A DNA stretch of 64,000 nucleotides from Agaribacter marinus (lineage in GTDB: Bacteria > Pseudomonadota > Gammaproteobacteria > Enterobacterales > Alteromonadaceae), in contig NZ_BSOT01000005.1 in NCBI RefSeq assembly GCF_030160655.1, positions 949,546 through 1,013,545 of the forward strand, given 5' to 3'. The notes under the pieces are model-generated. The model saw only the letters and a list, made by a program, of their open reading frames with translations. It was not told the origin of the DNA and did no database searches. The position numbers and the translations under genes are program-made. Shown piece after piece: positions 8,797-19,672 of this stretch (position 1 is the stretch's first letter; every line of letters begins with the position of its first letter).

Positions 8797-11355
8797 CTAC
8801 TTCACGCCGCAGCTATCCAACTTCCAAATCTTGTTCACGTAGTCCTTGATTGAACGGTCCGACGTAAACTTACCCATTTTAGCCGTATTTAAAATAGCCA
8901 TTTCTGCCCATTTCGATTTATCTCTATATGCCTTGTCTAACTTAATGTTAGCGTCACAATACGCCTCAAAATCAGCTAAAACCAAGTAAGGGTCGCCACC
9001 ATCTAACAAACTCTGTTTAAGTGGAGACAGCGCATGCGGGTTACCTGGCGTAAAATAATCACTGTCCAACCAATCGAGGATTGATTTTAACTCTTCGTTT
9101 TTATAATAATAGTCATAAGGCTTGTAACCCTCGGCTAAACGCTGGTTCACTTCGTCAACCGTTAAGCCAAAAATGAAGATATTGTCTTCCCCTACTTCTT
9201 CAGCGATTTCAATGTTTGCGCCGTCAAGTGTGCCAATGGTTACCGCGCCATTGAGCGCCAATTTCATATTACCGGTACCCGACGCTTCTTTACCTGCCGT
9301 TGATATTTGCTGTGACACGTCAGCGGCAGGAATCATTTTTTCTGCTAAAGACACACGATAGTTGGGTAAAAACACTACCTTTAACTTCTTGTTCACTCGA
9401 CTATCATTGTTGATCTTATCAGCGACCTTATTGATTGCATAAATAATCGTTTTAGCCAACGCGTAACCGGGCGCTGCTTTTGCGCCAAAGATGAAAACGC
9501 GTGGATGCATATCATAATCCGGGTCTTGCAGTATGCGCCGATATAAGGCCAGTATGTGTAATAAATTTAAGTGCTGGCGTTTGTATTCGTGTAATCGCTT
9601 AATTTGAATATCAAAAATTGCTTTTGGATCGACCGTAATATCCGTTAATTTTTTAATTTCTTCAGCCAACGCAACTTTGTTTTGCTGTTTTATCTTCATA
9701 AACTGATTTTGAAACGTTTTATTGCTCGCGAAGGCCGAAAGGTCATCAAGCTTATCTAAATTCAATATCCAATCATCACCTATTTTCTTGTTGATCAACT
9801 GCGAGAATAAGGGGTTGCACGCTTTTAACCACCGCCTAGGCGTGATGCCGTTCGTCACGTTTGTCAATTTGCCCGGATATAGTTCATTGAACTCTGGAAA
9901 CAATTGACTCTTGACTAGCTTTGAATGAATTTCTGCAACGCCGTTTACCGCAAACGAACCTATTACAGATAGGTTACCCATCCTGATCATCTTTTCATTG
10001 CTCTCTTCGATAATCGACAACTTCGCTTTTATTTCATTATCTCCAGGCCATTTGGCTTCTACTTCTGTCATGAAGCGGTGATTAATCTCGTAAATAATTT
10101 CTAAGTGCCTTGGCAGCACTTTTTCAATCATTCGTACAGGCCATTTTTCTAGCGCTTCAGGCAATAAAGTATGATTTGTATATGCAAAGGTTTTGGTACA
10201 AATGCTCCAAGCGGTATCCCAGTCTAACTCAGCTCTGTCTACTAATATCCTCATTAACTCGGGAATAGCTATGGCTGGGTGAGTATCATTTAGTTGTATG
10301 ACTACTTGCTCAGAGAAACGGCTCCAGTCGTCACCATGCGCGCGCTTATAGCGACGGATAATGTCTTTTAATGAACAGGCACTAAAAAAGTACTGCTGAA
10401 TTAATCGCAGTTCCTTTCCTGCGTCAGTTTCATCGTTCGGATAAAGCACCTTCGAAATTGTTTCAGATTCAACGTTTTCACGTTGTGCATCTACATAACC
10501 GCCGGCGTTAAATACATCCCAATTGAAATACTCGGATGATTGACTTTGCCATAAGCGCAATACGTTAACTGTCTTACCACCGTAACCAACAATAGGAATG
10601 TCCCATGGAACACCTGTCACTATAGAGCCCGGGTGCCATTCTTTTTGGATGGCGCCATTTTTACCATATTTTGTTTCAACGTATCCATACAGGGAGATTT
10701 GCTGTATGGATTCAGGTCGGCATATTTCCCAAGGGTTACCAAAATCACGCCAGCTGTCAGGGCGTTCAATTTGCGCACCATTTCTAATTTCTTGTCTAAA
10801 TAAGCCATGCTCATAATGGATCCCATAGCCGATTGCAGGAAACTCCATCGTCGCTAGCGAATCGATGAAACATGCAGCCAAACGACCTAAGCCACCATTG
10901 CCAAGCGCCATATCAGGTTCTTCTTCAAGCATATCAGTTAGGTCAACACCTAACTCTTTCAAAGCACTTTGCGCAGTTTCGAACAATTCAAAGTTGTGCA
11001 TGTTATTGGATAACAAACGCCCCATTAAAAACTCAGCAGAAAAATAGTGTACGGCGCGTGTATCATTTAGGTAATGCGTTTTCTGCGTGGTCCTTAAACG
11101 TTCAAAAACAAGCTCTTGCATTGCCGCACTGGTCGCTTTCCACCAAGCATGATTATTCGCTTTGTTTTCATCAGTCCCCAATGTGCAATGCAGGTTTTTT
11201 ACTACTGCTTGCTTAAATGCGTCTTTATCCAATTGAATGGCAACAGCATCAGACGCTGTTACGGTCGCACTTTTCGCTTTAGCCACTTTGACTGGTTTAG
11301 TTACTTTGATTGGTTTAGTGCCGGATTTGCTTGTCGCTTTTTTTTGAGCAGGCAT
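8797..11355 (-). CDS. glgP: Glycogen phosphorylase
   Basis: An 852-residue alpha-glucan phosphorylase that releases glucose-1-phosphate from glycogen using pyridoxal phosphate. Landmarks are [61 protein letters not shown]-type RLHEYKRQ, and the PLP-lysine segment [15 protein letters not shown]. Compared with the usual 800-840 residues, it has an extra, low-complexity Lys/Ala/Thr/Val N-terminus of about 40 residues before the family begins. The next gene upstream is phosphoglucomutase, which uses its product, although the gap of about 200 bases suggests separate promoters. Confidence 0.95.
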   Translation of the reverse strand: MPAQKKATSKSGTKPIKVTKPVKVAKAKSATVTASDAVAIQLDKDAFKQAVVKNLHCTLGTDENKANNHAWWKATSAAMQELVFERLRTTQKTHYLNDTRAVHYFSAEFLMGRLLSNNMHNFELFETAQSALKELGVDLTDMLEEEPDMALGNGGLGRLAACFIDSLATMEFPAIGYGIHYEHGLFRQEIRNGAQIERPDSWRDFGNPWEICRPESIQQISLYGYVETKYGKNGAIQKEWHPGSIVTGVPWDIPIVGYGGKTVNVLRLWQSQSSEYFNWDVFNAGGYVDAQRENVESETISKVLYPNDETDAGKELRLIQQYFFSACSLKDIIRRYKRAHGDDWSRFSEQVVIQLNDTHPAIAIPELMRILVDRAELDWDTAWSICTKTFAYTNHTLLPEALEKWPVRMIEKVLPRHLEIIYEINHRFMTEVEAKWPGDNEIKAKLSIIEESNEKMIRMGNLSVIGSFAVNGVAEIHSKLVKSQLFPEFNELYPGKLTNVTNGITPRRWLKACNPLFSQLINKKIGDDWILNLDKLDDLSAFASNKTFQNQFMKIKQQNKVALAEEIKKLTDITVDPKAIFDIQIKRLHEYKRQHLNLLHILALYRRILQDPDYDMHPRVFIFGAKAAPGYALAKTIIYAINKVADKINNDSRVNKKLKVVFLPNYRVSLAEKMIPAADVSQQISTAGKEASGTGNMKLALNGAVTIGTLDGANIEIAEEVGEDNIFIFGLTVDEVNQRLAEGYKPYDYYYKNEELKSILDWLDSDYFTPGNPHALSPLKQSLLDGGDPYLVLADFEAYCDANIKLDKAYRDKSKWAEMAILNTAKMGKFTSDRSIKDYVNKIWKLDSCGVK

Positions 11356-11552
11356 AAATGCTTTCCCGTAGAGTTAAATCAACGAGGAAAGTGTATTACA
11401 TGTTTTTTGCTAACACTATAGAAAATGAAGGCTAACATACGTATGCATGTTAGCAAAATGTTAATTTTAAATATCAAATATTTATTTTGTTTTATTTTTA
11501 CTCAATATATAACAATTAAGATCTTTGATTTAACACCTTATAAACAATTAAG

Positions 11553-13193
11553 TTATTTTAATGTATCAGTAACTAATGATTGAGCTTCTTCAATGAGTAT
11601 CTTTAAGTGATTTTCATCCTTAAAACTCTCAGCATAAATTTTGTATACGTCTTCAGTACCTGAAGGTCGAGCCGCAAACCAACCGCTTTGAGTAGACACT
11701 TTTAATCCACCGATATTGGCATTATTGCCTGGCGCTTTACTTTGAATATTGGTAATCGACTCGCCGGCAATGGTTTTGGCAGTAATAACGGATGCATCGA
11801 CTGATGACAAGCGCTTCTTTTCCGCCAATGTTGTAGCAACATCGATACGCTTGTATGCTGGTTCACCGAAGGTTTGAGTAAGTGTCTTGTAATGTTCACC
11901 GGGATCTTTTTCAGTCACGGCCGTTATTTCTGCAGCCAACAGGCACAAAATAAATCCATCTTTGTCTGTGGCCCATGTATTGCCATCACGTTGTAAAAAA
12001 ATACCGCCAGCCGATTCTTCTCCAGCAAAACCAATCGTTTGATTAGACAAACCGTCGACAAACCATTTAAACCCGACAGGCATCTCTACTAGCTTTCGGT
12101 TTAACTTGTTGGCGACACGATCGATCATCGAACTAGATACAAGTGTTTTACCAACGCCAAGTGCGTCAGACCATTCGTTTCGATATTGATACAAATAATT
12201 AATGGCAACGGCCAAATAATGATTCGGATTCATCAAACCAGAAGACGAGGTTACAATGCCATGCCGATCGAAATCAGGGTCATTACCAAAAGCGACGTCG
12301 TAGTTATTCTTTAACTTTATTAAACCAGACATTGCAAATGGCGAACTACAATCCATTCGGATTTTGCCATCGTGATCACATGGCATAAAAGCAAAACGTT
12401 GATCGAGACTAGGGTTCACTACATCAATTGAAATATTGTACTTATCCGCGATTTTGTCCCAATACGCGAGGCCGGAACCGCCTAATGGATCTGTGCCTAA
12501 TTTAATCTTTGCCGCAGAAATTGCTTGCATGTCAATGACACTGTCCAGCGCATTAATATAATCATCAGAAAAATCTATCTCGTTCACTCGACCTGAAGCA
12601 AAACATTGGGAAATAGTCATGCGTTTAACGTCAATGAGTTTATTGGCTATGATTTCGTTAGCACGTTGTTGAATTTCATTTGTGGCTTCACTGCCCGCGG
12701 GACCGCCATGTACTTGATTGTATTTAAATCCACCATCTGTAGGCGGGTTATGCGACGGTGTAATAACAACACCGTCCGCAAGCCCGTTTTTACGGCCTCT
12801 ATTATAGCTCACCACGCGCTGAGAAATAACAGGCGTTGGTGTAAAACCGTTGTCCTTTTGAATGAACACTGTCACGTCATTTGCACATAATACCTCTATG
12901 GCAGTCACTAAGGCCGGTTCAGATAATGCATGGGTATCTTTACCAATAAACATTGGCCCGTTGACATTATGTCTAACACGATATTCAGCCAATGCTTGGC
13001 TGATTGCGGCTATGTGAGTGTCGTTAAAAGAGCAATTACTGGATGTCCCTCTATGTCCAGATGTACCGAAACTGACGGCTTGCGTTGCCTCATTAGGATC
13101 GGGTAATAAACGGTAATAATCAGTTACCAATTTGGCAACATTGATTAATTGAGCTTGAGCAGCCAGTTTACCCGCGGATGAATGTTGCGACAT
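11553..13193 (-). CDS. pgm: Phosphoglucomutase (alpha-D-glucose type)
   Basis: A 546-residue enzyme, the same length as E. coli Pgm, that interconverts glucose-1-phosphate and glucose-6-phosphate. I chose the ATG at 13193, preceded by AGGGA at a good distance, over an upstream start at 13256. The phosphoserine loop is VVITPSHNPPTDGG, the metal loop is GNDPDFDRHG, the sugar-binding loop is GEESAGGIF, and the phosphate-binding RPSGTED lies near the end. Together with glgP it makes a glycogen-to-glycolysis module. Confidence 0.95.
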   Translation of the reverse strand: MSQHSSAGKLAAQAQLINVAKLVTDYYRLLPDPNEATQAVSFGTSGHRGTSSNCSFNDTHIAAISQALAEYRVRHNVNGPMFIGKDTHALSEPALVTAIEVLCANDVTVFIQKDNGFTPTPVISQRVVSYNRGRKNGLADGVVITPSHNPPTDGGFKYNQVHGGPAGSEATNEIQQRANEIIANKLIDVKRMTISQCFASGRVNEIDFSDDYINALDSVIDMQAISAAKIKLGTDPLGGSGLAYWDKIADKYNISIDVVNPSLDQRFAFMPCDHDGKIRMDCSSPFAMSGLIKLKNNYDVAFGNDPDFDRHGIVTSSSGLMNPNHYLAVAINYLYQYRNEWSDALGVGKTLVSSSMIDRVANKLNRKLVEMPVGFKWFVDGLSNQTIGFAGEESAGGIFLQRDGNTWATDKDGFILCLLAAEITAVTEKDPGEHYKTLTQTFGEPAYKRIDVATTLAEKKRLSSVDASVITAKTIAGESITNIQSKAPGNNANIGGLKVSTQSGWFAARPSGTEDVYKIYAESFKDENHLKILIEEAQSLVTDTLK

Positions 13194-13389
13194 AGATTTT
13201 CCCTGAAAGTAAAGAGTGCTTAAATAGGCGTTTAAGAATGACTTACCGAACGGCAAATCCCTCCAAAGCCGATTATAATAATTTGTCTGAATATTATCAT
13301 ATACCTTGGTATTCAGAAGGATAATTACATGCTATTTTTATTCTTATATTATTTATTCGTTGATTTATCAAAAAAATAAGACAAATACC

Positions 13390-14298
13390 ATGCGTTCTGA
13401 TATCCGCCAATGTATAGACAAAATAGGTAATATTGTAAGAGGGAAACAAACCCAGATTGAGTTGAGCCTAGTATGTATATTGGCCAACGGCCACTTACTG
13501 TTAGAAGATTTACCAGGTATGGGCAAAACAACGCTCTCTCAAGCACTAGCAACAACGCTAGGCCTTGACTATGCCCGCATACAATTTACATCAGATTTAT
13601 TGCCAGCCGACATGCTTGGCGTAAACATATTTAACCAAAGCAACAATGAGTTTACTTTTCATGGCGGCCCTATTTTTAACCAAATTGTATTAGCAGATGA
13701 AATAAATCGTGCCAGCCCAAAAACACAAAGTGCCTTGCTTGAAGCTATGGCTGAGCGTCAAGTAACCATCGACGGAGAGACATACAAACTCCCTGATCCA
13801 TTTTTTGTCATCGCCTCGCAAAACCCGCTTCACCAATCAGGTACTCATCCATTGCCTGAATCTCAGCTTGACCGTTTTCAAATGCAAATATCATTAGGTT
13901 ACCCAGACTTTGAGTCTGAAAAGCAAATGCTGCTTAGGCAAGACTCTCCGTTAGTATTGGATACAATGCTACCAATAGAAACACTCACAGCGATGCAACA
14001 GAGCGTTTCAAAGGTCATCATGAGTGATTCCGTGATTAATTATTTACTTAAGTTAGTCAGGTTAACAAGAGAAAGTAGTGATTTTCCAAATGCTTTGTCG
14101 CCACGGGCAACGAAAGCAATATTTAGATGTGCCCAAGCATATGCGTTTATTAATAGACGTGACTTCGTTACGCCCGAAGATATCCAGTTTATTCTCCCAT
14201 CGGTAACAGAACATAGACTGCGTGGTCAGCTATACAACCAAACCGGTTCTAGCTATAGCGAACACCTATTGCAACAGGTTGACCCGCTTGCCGCATGA
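13390..14298 (+). CDS. MoxR family AAA+ ATPase
   Basis: About 302 residues from the ATG at 13390 (MRSDIRQ), which fits the family; an upstream in-frame extension to 13306 is hydrophobic and not conserved-looking. Walker A is GMGKTT in LLEDLPGMGKTTL, Walker B is VLADEINRASPKTQSALLEAM, and sensor 1 is VIASQNP. MoxR ATPases act as chaperones for vWA or secreted partner proteins. It is the first gene of a three-gene operon with 4-bp overlaps (MoxR, DUF58, TgpA-type transglutaminase). No vWA gene follows, so this is the short form of the cluster. Confidence 0.9.
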   Translation: MRSDIRQCIDKIGNIVRGKQTQIELSLVCILANGHLLLEDLPGMGKTTLSQALATTLGLDYARIQFTSDLLPADMLGVNIFNQSNNEFTFHGGPIFNQIVLADEINRASPKTQSALLEAMAERQVTIDGETYKLPDPFFVIASQNPLHQSGTHPLPESQLDRFQMQISLGYPDFESEKQMLLRQDSPLVLDTMLPIETLTAMQQSVSKVIMSDSVINYLLKLVRLTRESSDFPNALSPRATKAIFRCAQAYAFINRRDFVTPEDIQFILPSVTEHRLRGQLYNQTGSSYSEHLLQQVDPLAA

Positions 14299-15308
14299 TT
14301 ACTTCAATCAAAAAGCGGTATTGGGCGATACACTATGAGTGGGTTGTAAAAAAAGCAGCGGCACAGCAGGCACAAGGGTTTGGTCTACACAACACGTTCA
14401 TTTTACCCACTAGTTTTGGCTGGTCCACTATTGCAGTGGCAATATGTTTATTTGTGCTGGGTACAAACTACCAAAACAATATAGTACTTAGTCTGAGTTA
14501 TCTTTTATTGGCCTTAAATTTACTCTCGTTATTTCATAATTATTTCTTTTTTACGCAGCATAAAGTGGACGTTACGCGTCCAATTCCGGATTATGCAAAC
14601 CGAAAACCACACCTAAAATTGAGTATAAGTTCTAGTGGCACATACTCCGGAGGAGAACTTAACTTCATCATCGAAGGACTTATTTATAATTACCCTGTCA
14701 GTATTAAAAAAGGGCATCATAAAGACAATTTTGATATTCGTTTACCCAAGCATCCTCGGGGTATTCACTATTTGGGAAAGATTACTGTAAATGGCATTTA
14801 CGGTTTTGGGCTGTTCAAATGCTGGAGTTACATAGTGCCTGATGACCCACTTGTTGTATATCCTGCAGTAGAAAAACAAGCGGCAATATTGCATAAGATG
14901 AATGATGACGTATCAGGTAAAGAAGCATCAGATTCTCAAATATCTATTTCTGATAACCTACAAGGGATTAGACAACATCAAAAAACCGATCCCTTACACC
15001 ACGTATCATGGAAACATGTCGCTAAAGGACAGGGTTTGTTAAGTAAGGATTTTAATGAAAGTACAGGTATTAGTGGTTGGTTGCTATTGCGAGATTTTCT
15101 GGATTTACCTATCGAAAAGGCCTTAATGATCCTTTGCTTTCAGGTGCAGGAACTAAGCCGAGATAAAGTGAGCTTTGGTTTAGACTTGGGTTCACACAAA
15201 ATACTACCCAACTCTGGCGAAAAACATTTAAAGGAATGTCTACTCAGCTTAGCCAGTTATTCGGCAGAAAGTAACAATAACGCAAAAGCAGCCACTATAG
15301 CATCATGA
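14295..15308 (+). CDS. DUF58 membrane protein
   Basis: A 337-residue protein with two close N-terminal transmembrane helices (about residues 40-80) and a C-terminal DUF58 domain recognised by the GIRQHQKTDPLHHVSWKHVAKG block. DUF58 proteins are almost always encoded with MoxR ATPases and transglutaminases, as here, and their biochemical role is unresolved. The start overlaps the moxR stop by four bases (ATGA) and its own stop overlaps the next start the same way. Confidence 0.88.
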   Translation: MITSIKKRYWAIHYEWVVKKAAAQQAQGFGLHNTFILPTSFGWSTIAVAICLFVLGTNYQNNIVLSLSYLLLALNLLSLFHNYFFFTQHKVDVTRPIPDYANRKPHLKLSISSSGTYSGGELNFIIEGLIYNYPVSIKKGHHKDNFDIRLPKHPRGIHYLGKITVNGIYGFGLFKCWSYIVPDDPLVVYPAVEKQAAILHKMNDDVSGKEASDSQISISDNLQGIRQHQKTDPLHHVSWKHVAKGQGLLSKDFNESTGISGWLLLRDFLDLPIEKALMILCFQVQELSRDKVSFGLDLGSHKILPNSGEKHLKECLLSLASYSAESNNNAKAATIAS

Positions 15309-17314
15309 GCCAACAAATAAGCCCATCTAAATTACCTGCCCTCATCGCTGTCGCGACTTTCTGTTATACCGTAATGCCATTAGCGTCACCTATCATGGTC
15401 TGGGTTTGGGTCTTATTTATATGTGCTGTAGGTATTGCGGGCGCGCGTGCATTTTATGATATACCGCCTTTAAAGAACATGACCTTAAACCTATTTGCAG
15501 TGTTCTGCTTGGGTTTGTTGGTTGTGTTTTCAGACGACTACGGTTTATTGTCAACAATGGTCAATTTATTGGTGGTTGCCTGTTGCCTTAAATTTTTAAT
15601 GTTGCATAAAAAGTCAGATCTGCACGTTATTCTCGTCGTACAAATATTCTTAATTGCATGCGGCTTTATATACCACCAAGCCGTAGGCTTCGCTATTTAC
15701 TATTCCATCGCTATTTGTAGCTTGTTGTACGTGGCTTTTTTGCTAAATGCCGGTAATTTACGGTCTAAACCTAGCTTTCGTCAGACCACAAAGTTATTGA
15801 TACAAACCGTGCCTATTGCCGTTGCCCTATTTTTGGTTGTCCCGCGATTACCGCCTTTTTGGCAAACGCCAACCGAAAGTAACACCAAAACAGGATTAAG
15901 CGAGAGTGTCACACCGGGCGATATTGCCAACCTTGCGCAATCAGCAGATTTGGTTTTCAGGGCTGAGTTTAATGGCGAGATACCAGCACCGGCAGAACGA
16001 TATTGGCGTTCAATAGTACTAGACTATTTCGATGGCGCGACTTGGACTATCGGCAGTGAAGCAATAGCAAACGACAATCAGCCCTACTTGCGTTATGAAG
16101 GTAACGTATTCCGTTATTTAATAATGGCAGAGCCAACGCAAACTAAATGGTTATTTTCTTTAGATATTCCTAGAGTAACAGATGTAATGAGTTCTCAAAA
16201 TATCTACATGAATCAGAACTATCAACTACATGCTAACGGTGCAGCAACGCAGCCAAGCCTATATGTCTTAGAATCCTATCCAGGCATGAAGCTGGATCAC
16301 TATCAAGATACGCTGAATTTTGAGAAGTATTTGCAGGTACCAAACAATACAAATCCGCAAACAAATGCGTGGATAGATTCTCTCAACTTAGCAAACAAAA
16401 ACACCTTGGAAATTATTCAGTTACTAACATCAAAGTTTACCCAAGAAGCATTTTCATACACATTGAAACCGCCGCTTATGCAGAACGAGTCAGTCGATCA
16501 GTTTCTCTTTGATTATCAACGCGGTTTTTGCTCTCACTACGCCTCGGCATTGACCTATATGCTTCGTATTGCAAACGTGCCAGCTCGCATAGTCACGGGT
16601 TATCAAGGCGGTCAAGTGCAAGGCGACGCGATTATTACAGTAAGGCAATATGATGCGCACGCATGGGTAGAAGCTTGGGATGATACAGTGGGTTGGATAC
16701 GTATTGATCCTACCTCTTTAGTCGCACCTAATCGATTATTGTCTGGTTTGTTTTCATCACTTGATGATGAAGATAGTGACCTCATCGAAGGCAATGAGTT
16801 ATTTAGGAACATGGCAAGTTTTTGGGGCCTAAAACAGCTAAATGATTTAATTACTATTGCCAACCATAACTGGTCACAAATGGTATTAGACTTCGACCAA
16901 GACAGTCAACGCAGTATACTTGAATCTCTCTTTGGCGATGCAAACGCTAAAAATTTAATTACGTTTTTGATCGCAAGCTTTATTGCCATTGGCGCATTCA
17001 TTACTTTTCTATTTGTGCCATGGCGGCGATGGTTTAGCGCGGGAGAAGTGTCTGCTGACGTCTTACTTGTTGAGGCCCTTGAAAACAAGGGGTATGACAA
17101 ACACGTAAGTGAAACACTCAAGCAATTTTGCCAACGTATTTCACCTGAGCTTAATCGCGAGCAAAACAACTTAGTAAACAAGTTTATTGATGCGTTTTAT
17201 ACTTACCAATACTCGACGGAATCAATAAAATACTCACAAGTAGAAGCGTGCTTAATGGATAGCTTAAATTGTTTAACTAAACGAAAAAACAAAGCTAGTA
17301 ACGCTAACTCGTAA
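15305..17314 (+). CDS. TgpA-type membrane transglutaminase-like protein
   Basis: A 669-residue inner-membrane protein. About six transmembrane helices fill residues 10-180. A periplasmic transglutaminase-like domain follows, with the triad Cys409 (GFCSHYASAL), His452 (DAHAWVEAW) and Asp468 (RIDPT). One more helix lies at about 555-575, before a cytoplasmic DUF4129-like tail. The family (DUF3488/TgpA) includes the essential periplasmic TgpA of Pseudomonas. It closes the MoxR-DUF58-TgpA operon. Confidence 0.9.
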   Translation: MSQQISPSKLPALIAVATFCYTVMPLASPIMVWVWVLFICAVGIAGARAFYDIPPLKNMTLNLFAVFCLGLLVVFSDDYGLLSTMVNLLVVACCLKFLMLHKKSDLHVILVVQIFLIACGFIYHQAVGFAIYYSIAICSLLYVAFLLNAGNLRSKPSFRQTTKLLIQTVPIAVALFLVVPRLPPFWQTPTESNTKTGLSESVTPGDIANLAQSADLVFRAEFNGEIPAPAERYWRSIVLDYFDGATWTIGSEAIANDNQPYLRYEGNVFRYLIMAEPTQTKWLFSLDIPRVTDVMSSQNIYMNQNYQLHANGAATQPSLYVLESYPGMKLDHYQDTLNFEKYLQVPNNTNPQTNAWIDSLNLANKNTLEIIQLLTSKFTQEAFSYTLKPPLMQNESVDQFLFDYQRGFCSHYASALTYMLRIANVPARIVTGYQGGQVQGDAIITVRQYDAHAWVEAWDDTVGWIRIDPTSLVAPNRLLSGLFSSLDDEDSDLIEGNELFRNMASFWGLKQLNDLITIANHNWSQMVLDFDQDSQRSILESLFGDANAKNLITFLIASFIAIGAFITFLFVPWRRWFSAGEVSADVLLVEALENKGYDKHVSETLKQFCQRISPELNREQNNLVNKFIDAFYTYQYSTESIKYSQVEACLMDSLNCLTKRKNKASNANS

Positions 17315-17337
17315 GGTTTACATATATAGAAAGCATA

Positions 17338-17364
17338 AAAAAACCCAGCAAATGCTGGGTTTTT
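17338..17364. terminator. Bidirectional intrinsic terminator
   Basis: The stem AAAACCCAGC / GCTGGGTTTT with loop AAAT has A and T runs on both sides, so it can end the tgpA operon on the plus strand and the EF-G gene on the minus strand. It lies in the 71-base gap between the two convergent stops. Confidence 0.92.
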
Positions 17365-17385
17365 AAAACTCATTAGAAAATCAGC

Positions 17386-19473
17386 TTATTTAGCAGCTTT
17401 TCTTGCTTTAGTCTCTTCAATGACTTTTTCGGCTACGTTTTGTGGACATGGGTTGTAGTGTGAGAACTCCATAGAGAACTGACCACGACCAGATGTCATC
17501 GTACGTAAATGACCGATATAGCCAAACATTTCTGAAAGTGGTACATCAGCTTTAATGCGCACACCAGTAACACCAGCTTCTTGGTCTTTGATCATACCAC
17601 GACGACGGTTAAGGTCACCAATAACATCACCTACGTGATCTTCTGGCGTAAACACGTCGACTTTCATGATTGGTTCAATCAACTGAGGGCCAGCTTTAGG
17701 AATTGACTGACGGAAAGCACCTTTCGCCGCAATTTCAAACGCTACTGCCGACGAGTCAACTGCGTGGAATCCACCGTCAAACAACTCTACTTCAACATCT
17801 AGTACTGGGAAGCCAGCGAGTACACCTTCGCCCATCATGCCCTTAAAGCCCTTCTCAATCGCAGGGAAGAATTCTTTAGGTACGTTACCACCAACAACTG
17901 TTGAGTTAAATACAAACCCGCTGTTTGGTTCACCTGGACGAATTTTATAATCAATTTTACCAAACTGACCAGAACCACCAGATTGCTTTTTATGCGTGTA
18001 AGAATCTTCAACAGGCAACGTGATAGTTTCACGATATGCAACCTGTGGTTGACCGACTTCTAGTTCAACGCCATAAGTACGCTTCAAGATATCTACTTTA
18101 ATATCTAAGTGAAGCTCACCCATTCCCTTAAGAATAGTCTCGCCAGAATCTTCGTCTGTTTCAACTTGGAAAGAAGGATCTTCAGCAACCATTTTACCAA
18201 TAGCAATACCCATCTTTTCTGTAGAGCCTTTATCTTTAGGTGCTACTGCGATTGAGATTACTGGCTCTGGGAAGATCATTGGCTCAAGTGTACAAGCATT
18301 CTTAGGATCACAAAGTGTGTGACCAGTTTGTACATTTTTCATACCTACGATAGCAATAATGTCACCCGCTTGTGCAGAGCTTAATTCCGTACGATCATCA
18401 GCGTGCATTTCTACCATACGGCCGATACGTTCAGTTTTACCCGTCGCTGCGTTAAGGATCGTATCGCCTTTATTTAATACACCAGAGTATATACGAATAA
18501 AGGTCAGTGCCCCAAAACGGTCATCCATGATTTTAAATGCTAACGCACGGAATGGCTCTTCAGTAGATACAGTCGCTACTTCACCTGTAGGCTCACCTGT
18601 ATCCTCATCAGTTAACGGCTGAGGGTCAACTTCAGTTGGGCTTGGTAAATAATCAACAACAGCGTCAAGTACGTTTTGAACACCTTTGTTTTTAAATGCA
18701 GAACCACAGTACGTTGGGAAGAAGTCAAGCTTACGTGTACCTTCTCGAATACAACGTTTGATATCGTCAATAGAAGGTTCTTCACCTTCCATGTACGCCA
18801 TTAACAAATCGTCGTCTTGTTCTAATGCAGTTTCAACTAACTGCTCACGGAACTCCGCCGCTTTTTCTACTAAATCAGCAGGAATATCTAATACTTCGAA
18901 ATTTTCTGGTAAGCCAGTGTCATCCCATACGTAAGCTTTTTGCTCAAGTAGATCAACAACACCAACGAAATCATCTTCGATGCCAATAGGCAATGTCATA
19001 ACAAGCGGGTTTGCACCAAGTACATCTTTCACTTGTTTAACAACACGGTAGAAATCAGCACCCATACGGTCAAGTTTGTTCACGAAAATAATACGTGCAA
19101 CTTCTGATTCGTTTGCATAACGCCAGTTTGTTTCTGACTGTGGCTCAACACCACCAGAACCACAAAATACACCAACGCCACCGTCAAGTACTTTAAGAGA
19201 ACGGTAAACTTCAACAGTGAAGTCAACGTGTCCAGGAGTATCGATGATGTTCATACGATGGTCTTTCCAGAAACAAGTCGTCGCAGCAGACTGAATAGTA
19301 ATACCGCGCTCAGCTTCTTGTTCCATGAAGTCAGTCGTAGATTCACCGTCGTGAACCTCACCCGTTTTATGAATTTTACCGGTGAGTTTAAGAATGCGTT
19401 CTGTAGTGGTTGTCTTTCCCGCGTCTACGTGGGCGAAGATACCGATGTTTCTATAATGCGATAGGTCTGCCAT
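17386..19473 (-). CDS. fusA2: Elongation factor G 2
   Basis: A 695-residue translational GTPase. G1 is [16 protein letters not shown]2/switch I contains [11 protein letters not shown]3 is DTPGHVDF and G4 is [12 protein letters not shown] domains II-V follow. The sequence type ([38 protein letters not shown]) is that of the second EF-G of Vibrio and Alteromonadales rather than the str-operon copy. The isolated location, far from rpsL/rpsG/tuf, agrees. EF-G 2 forms in other bacteria are specialised toward translocation or ribosome recycling; which applies here is unknown. Confidence 0.9.
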   Translation of the reverse strand: MADLSHYRNIGIFAHVDAGKTTTTERILKLTGKIHKTGEVHDGESTTDFMEQEAERGITIQSAATTCFWKDHRMNIIDTPGHVDFTVEVYRSLKVLDGGVGVFCGSGGVEPQSETNWRYANESEVARIIFVNKLDRMGADFYRVVKQVKDVLGANPLVMTLPIGIEDDFVGVVDLLEQKAYVWDDTGLPENFEVLDIPADLVEKAAEFREQLVETALEQDDDLLMAYMEGEEPSIDDIKRCIREGTRKLDFFPTYCGSAFKNKGVQNVLDAVVDYLPSPTEVDPQPLTDEDTGEPTGEVATVSTEEPFRALAFKIMDDRFGALTFIRIYSGVLNKGDTILNAATGKTERIGRMVEMHADDRTELSSAQAGDIIAIVGMKNVQTGHTLCDPKNACTLEPMIFPEPVISIAVAPKDKGSTEKMGIAIGKMVAEDPSFQVETDEDSGETILKGMGELHLDIKVDILKRTYGVELEVGQPQVAYRETITLPVEDSYTHKKQSGGSGQFGKIDYKIRPGEPNSGFVFNSTVVGGNVPKEFFPAIEKGFKGMMGEGVLAGFPVLDVEVELFDGGFHAVDSSAVAFEIAAKGAFRQSIPKAGPQLIEPIMKVDVFTPEDHVGDVIGDLNRRRGMIKDQEAGVTGVRIKADVPLSEMFGYIGHLRTMTSGRGQFSMEFSHYNPCPQNVAEKVIEETKARKAAK

Positions 19474-19672
19474 AGTTCCACTTTAATATATTTGATTCGA
19501 AAAAATTTGCTGGCGGATTATATAGATTATTTAGCTACAATTACAGCTCTTTTCGAGAATAATTATGGTTATCATCTTTTTAGTACTGCGCCAGACTCTC
19601 AGTTCCTCACATAATAACGAAAAAACGCATTTTGAAAGGCACAATAAATCGAAGTTTAAGCATCTAAAAAAA

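Noticed and set aside
13390-17314. MoxR/DUF58/transglutaminase genes as a novel conflict system
   Set aside because: The three-gene order with four-base overlaps is a common housekeeping-type operon in gammaproteobacteria.
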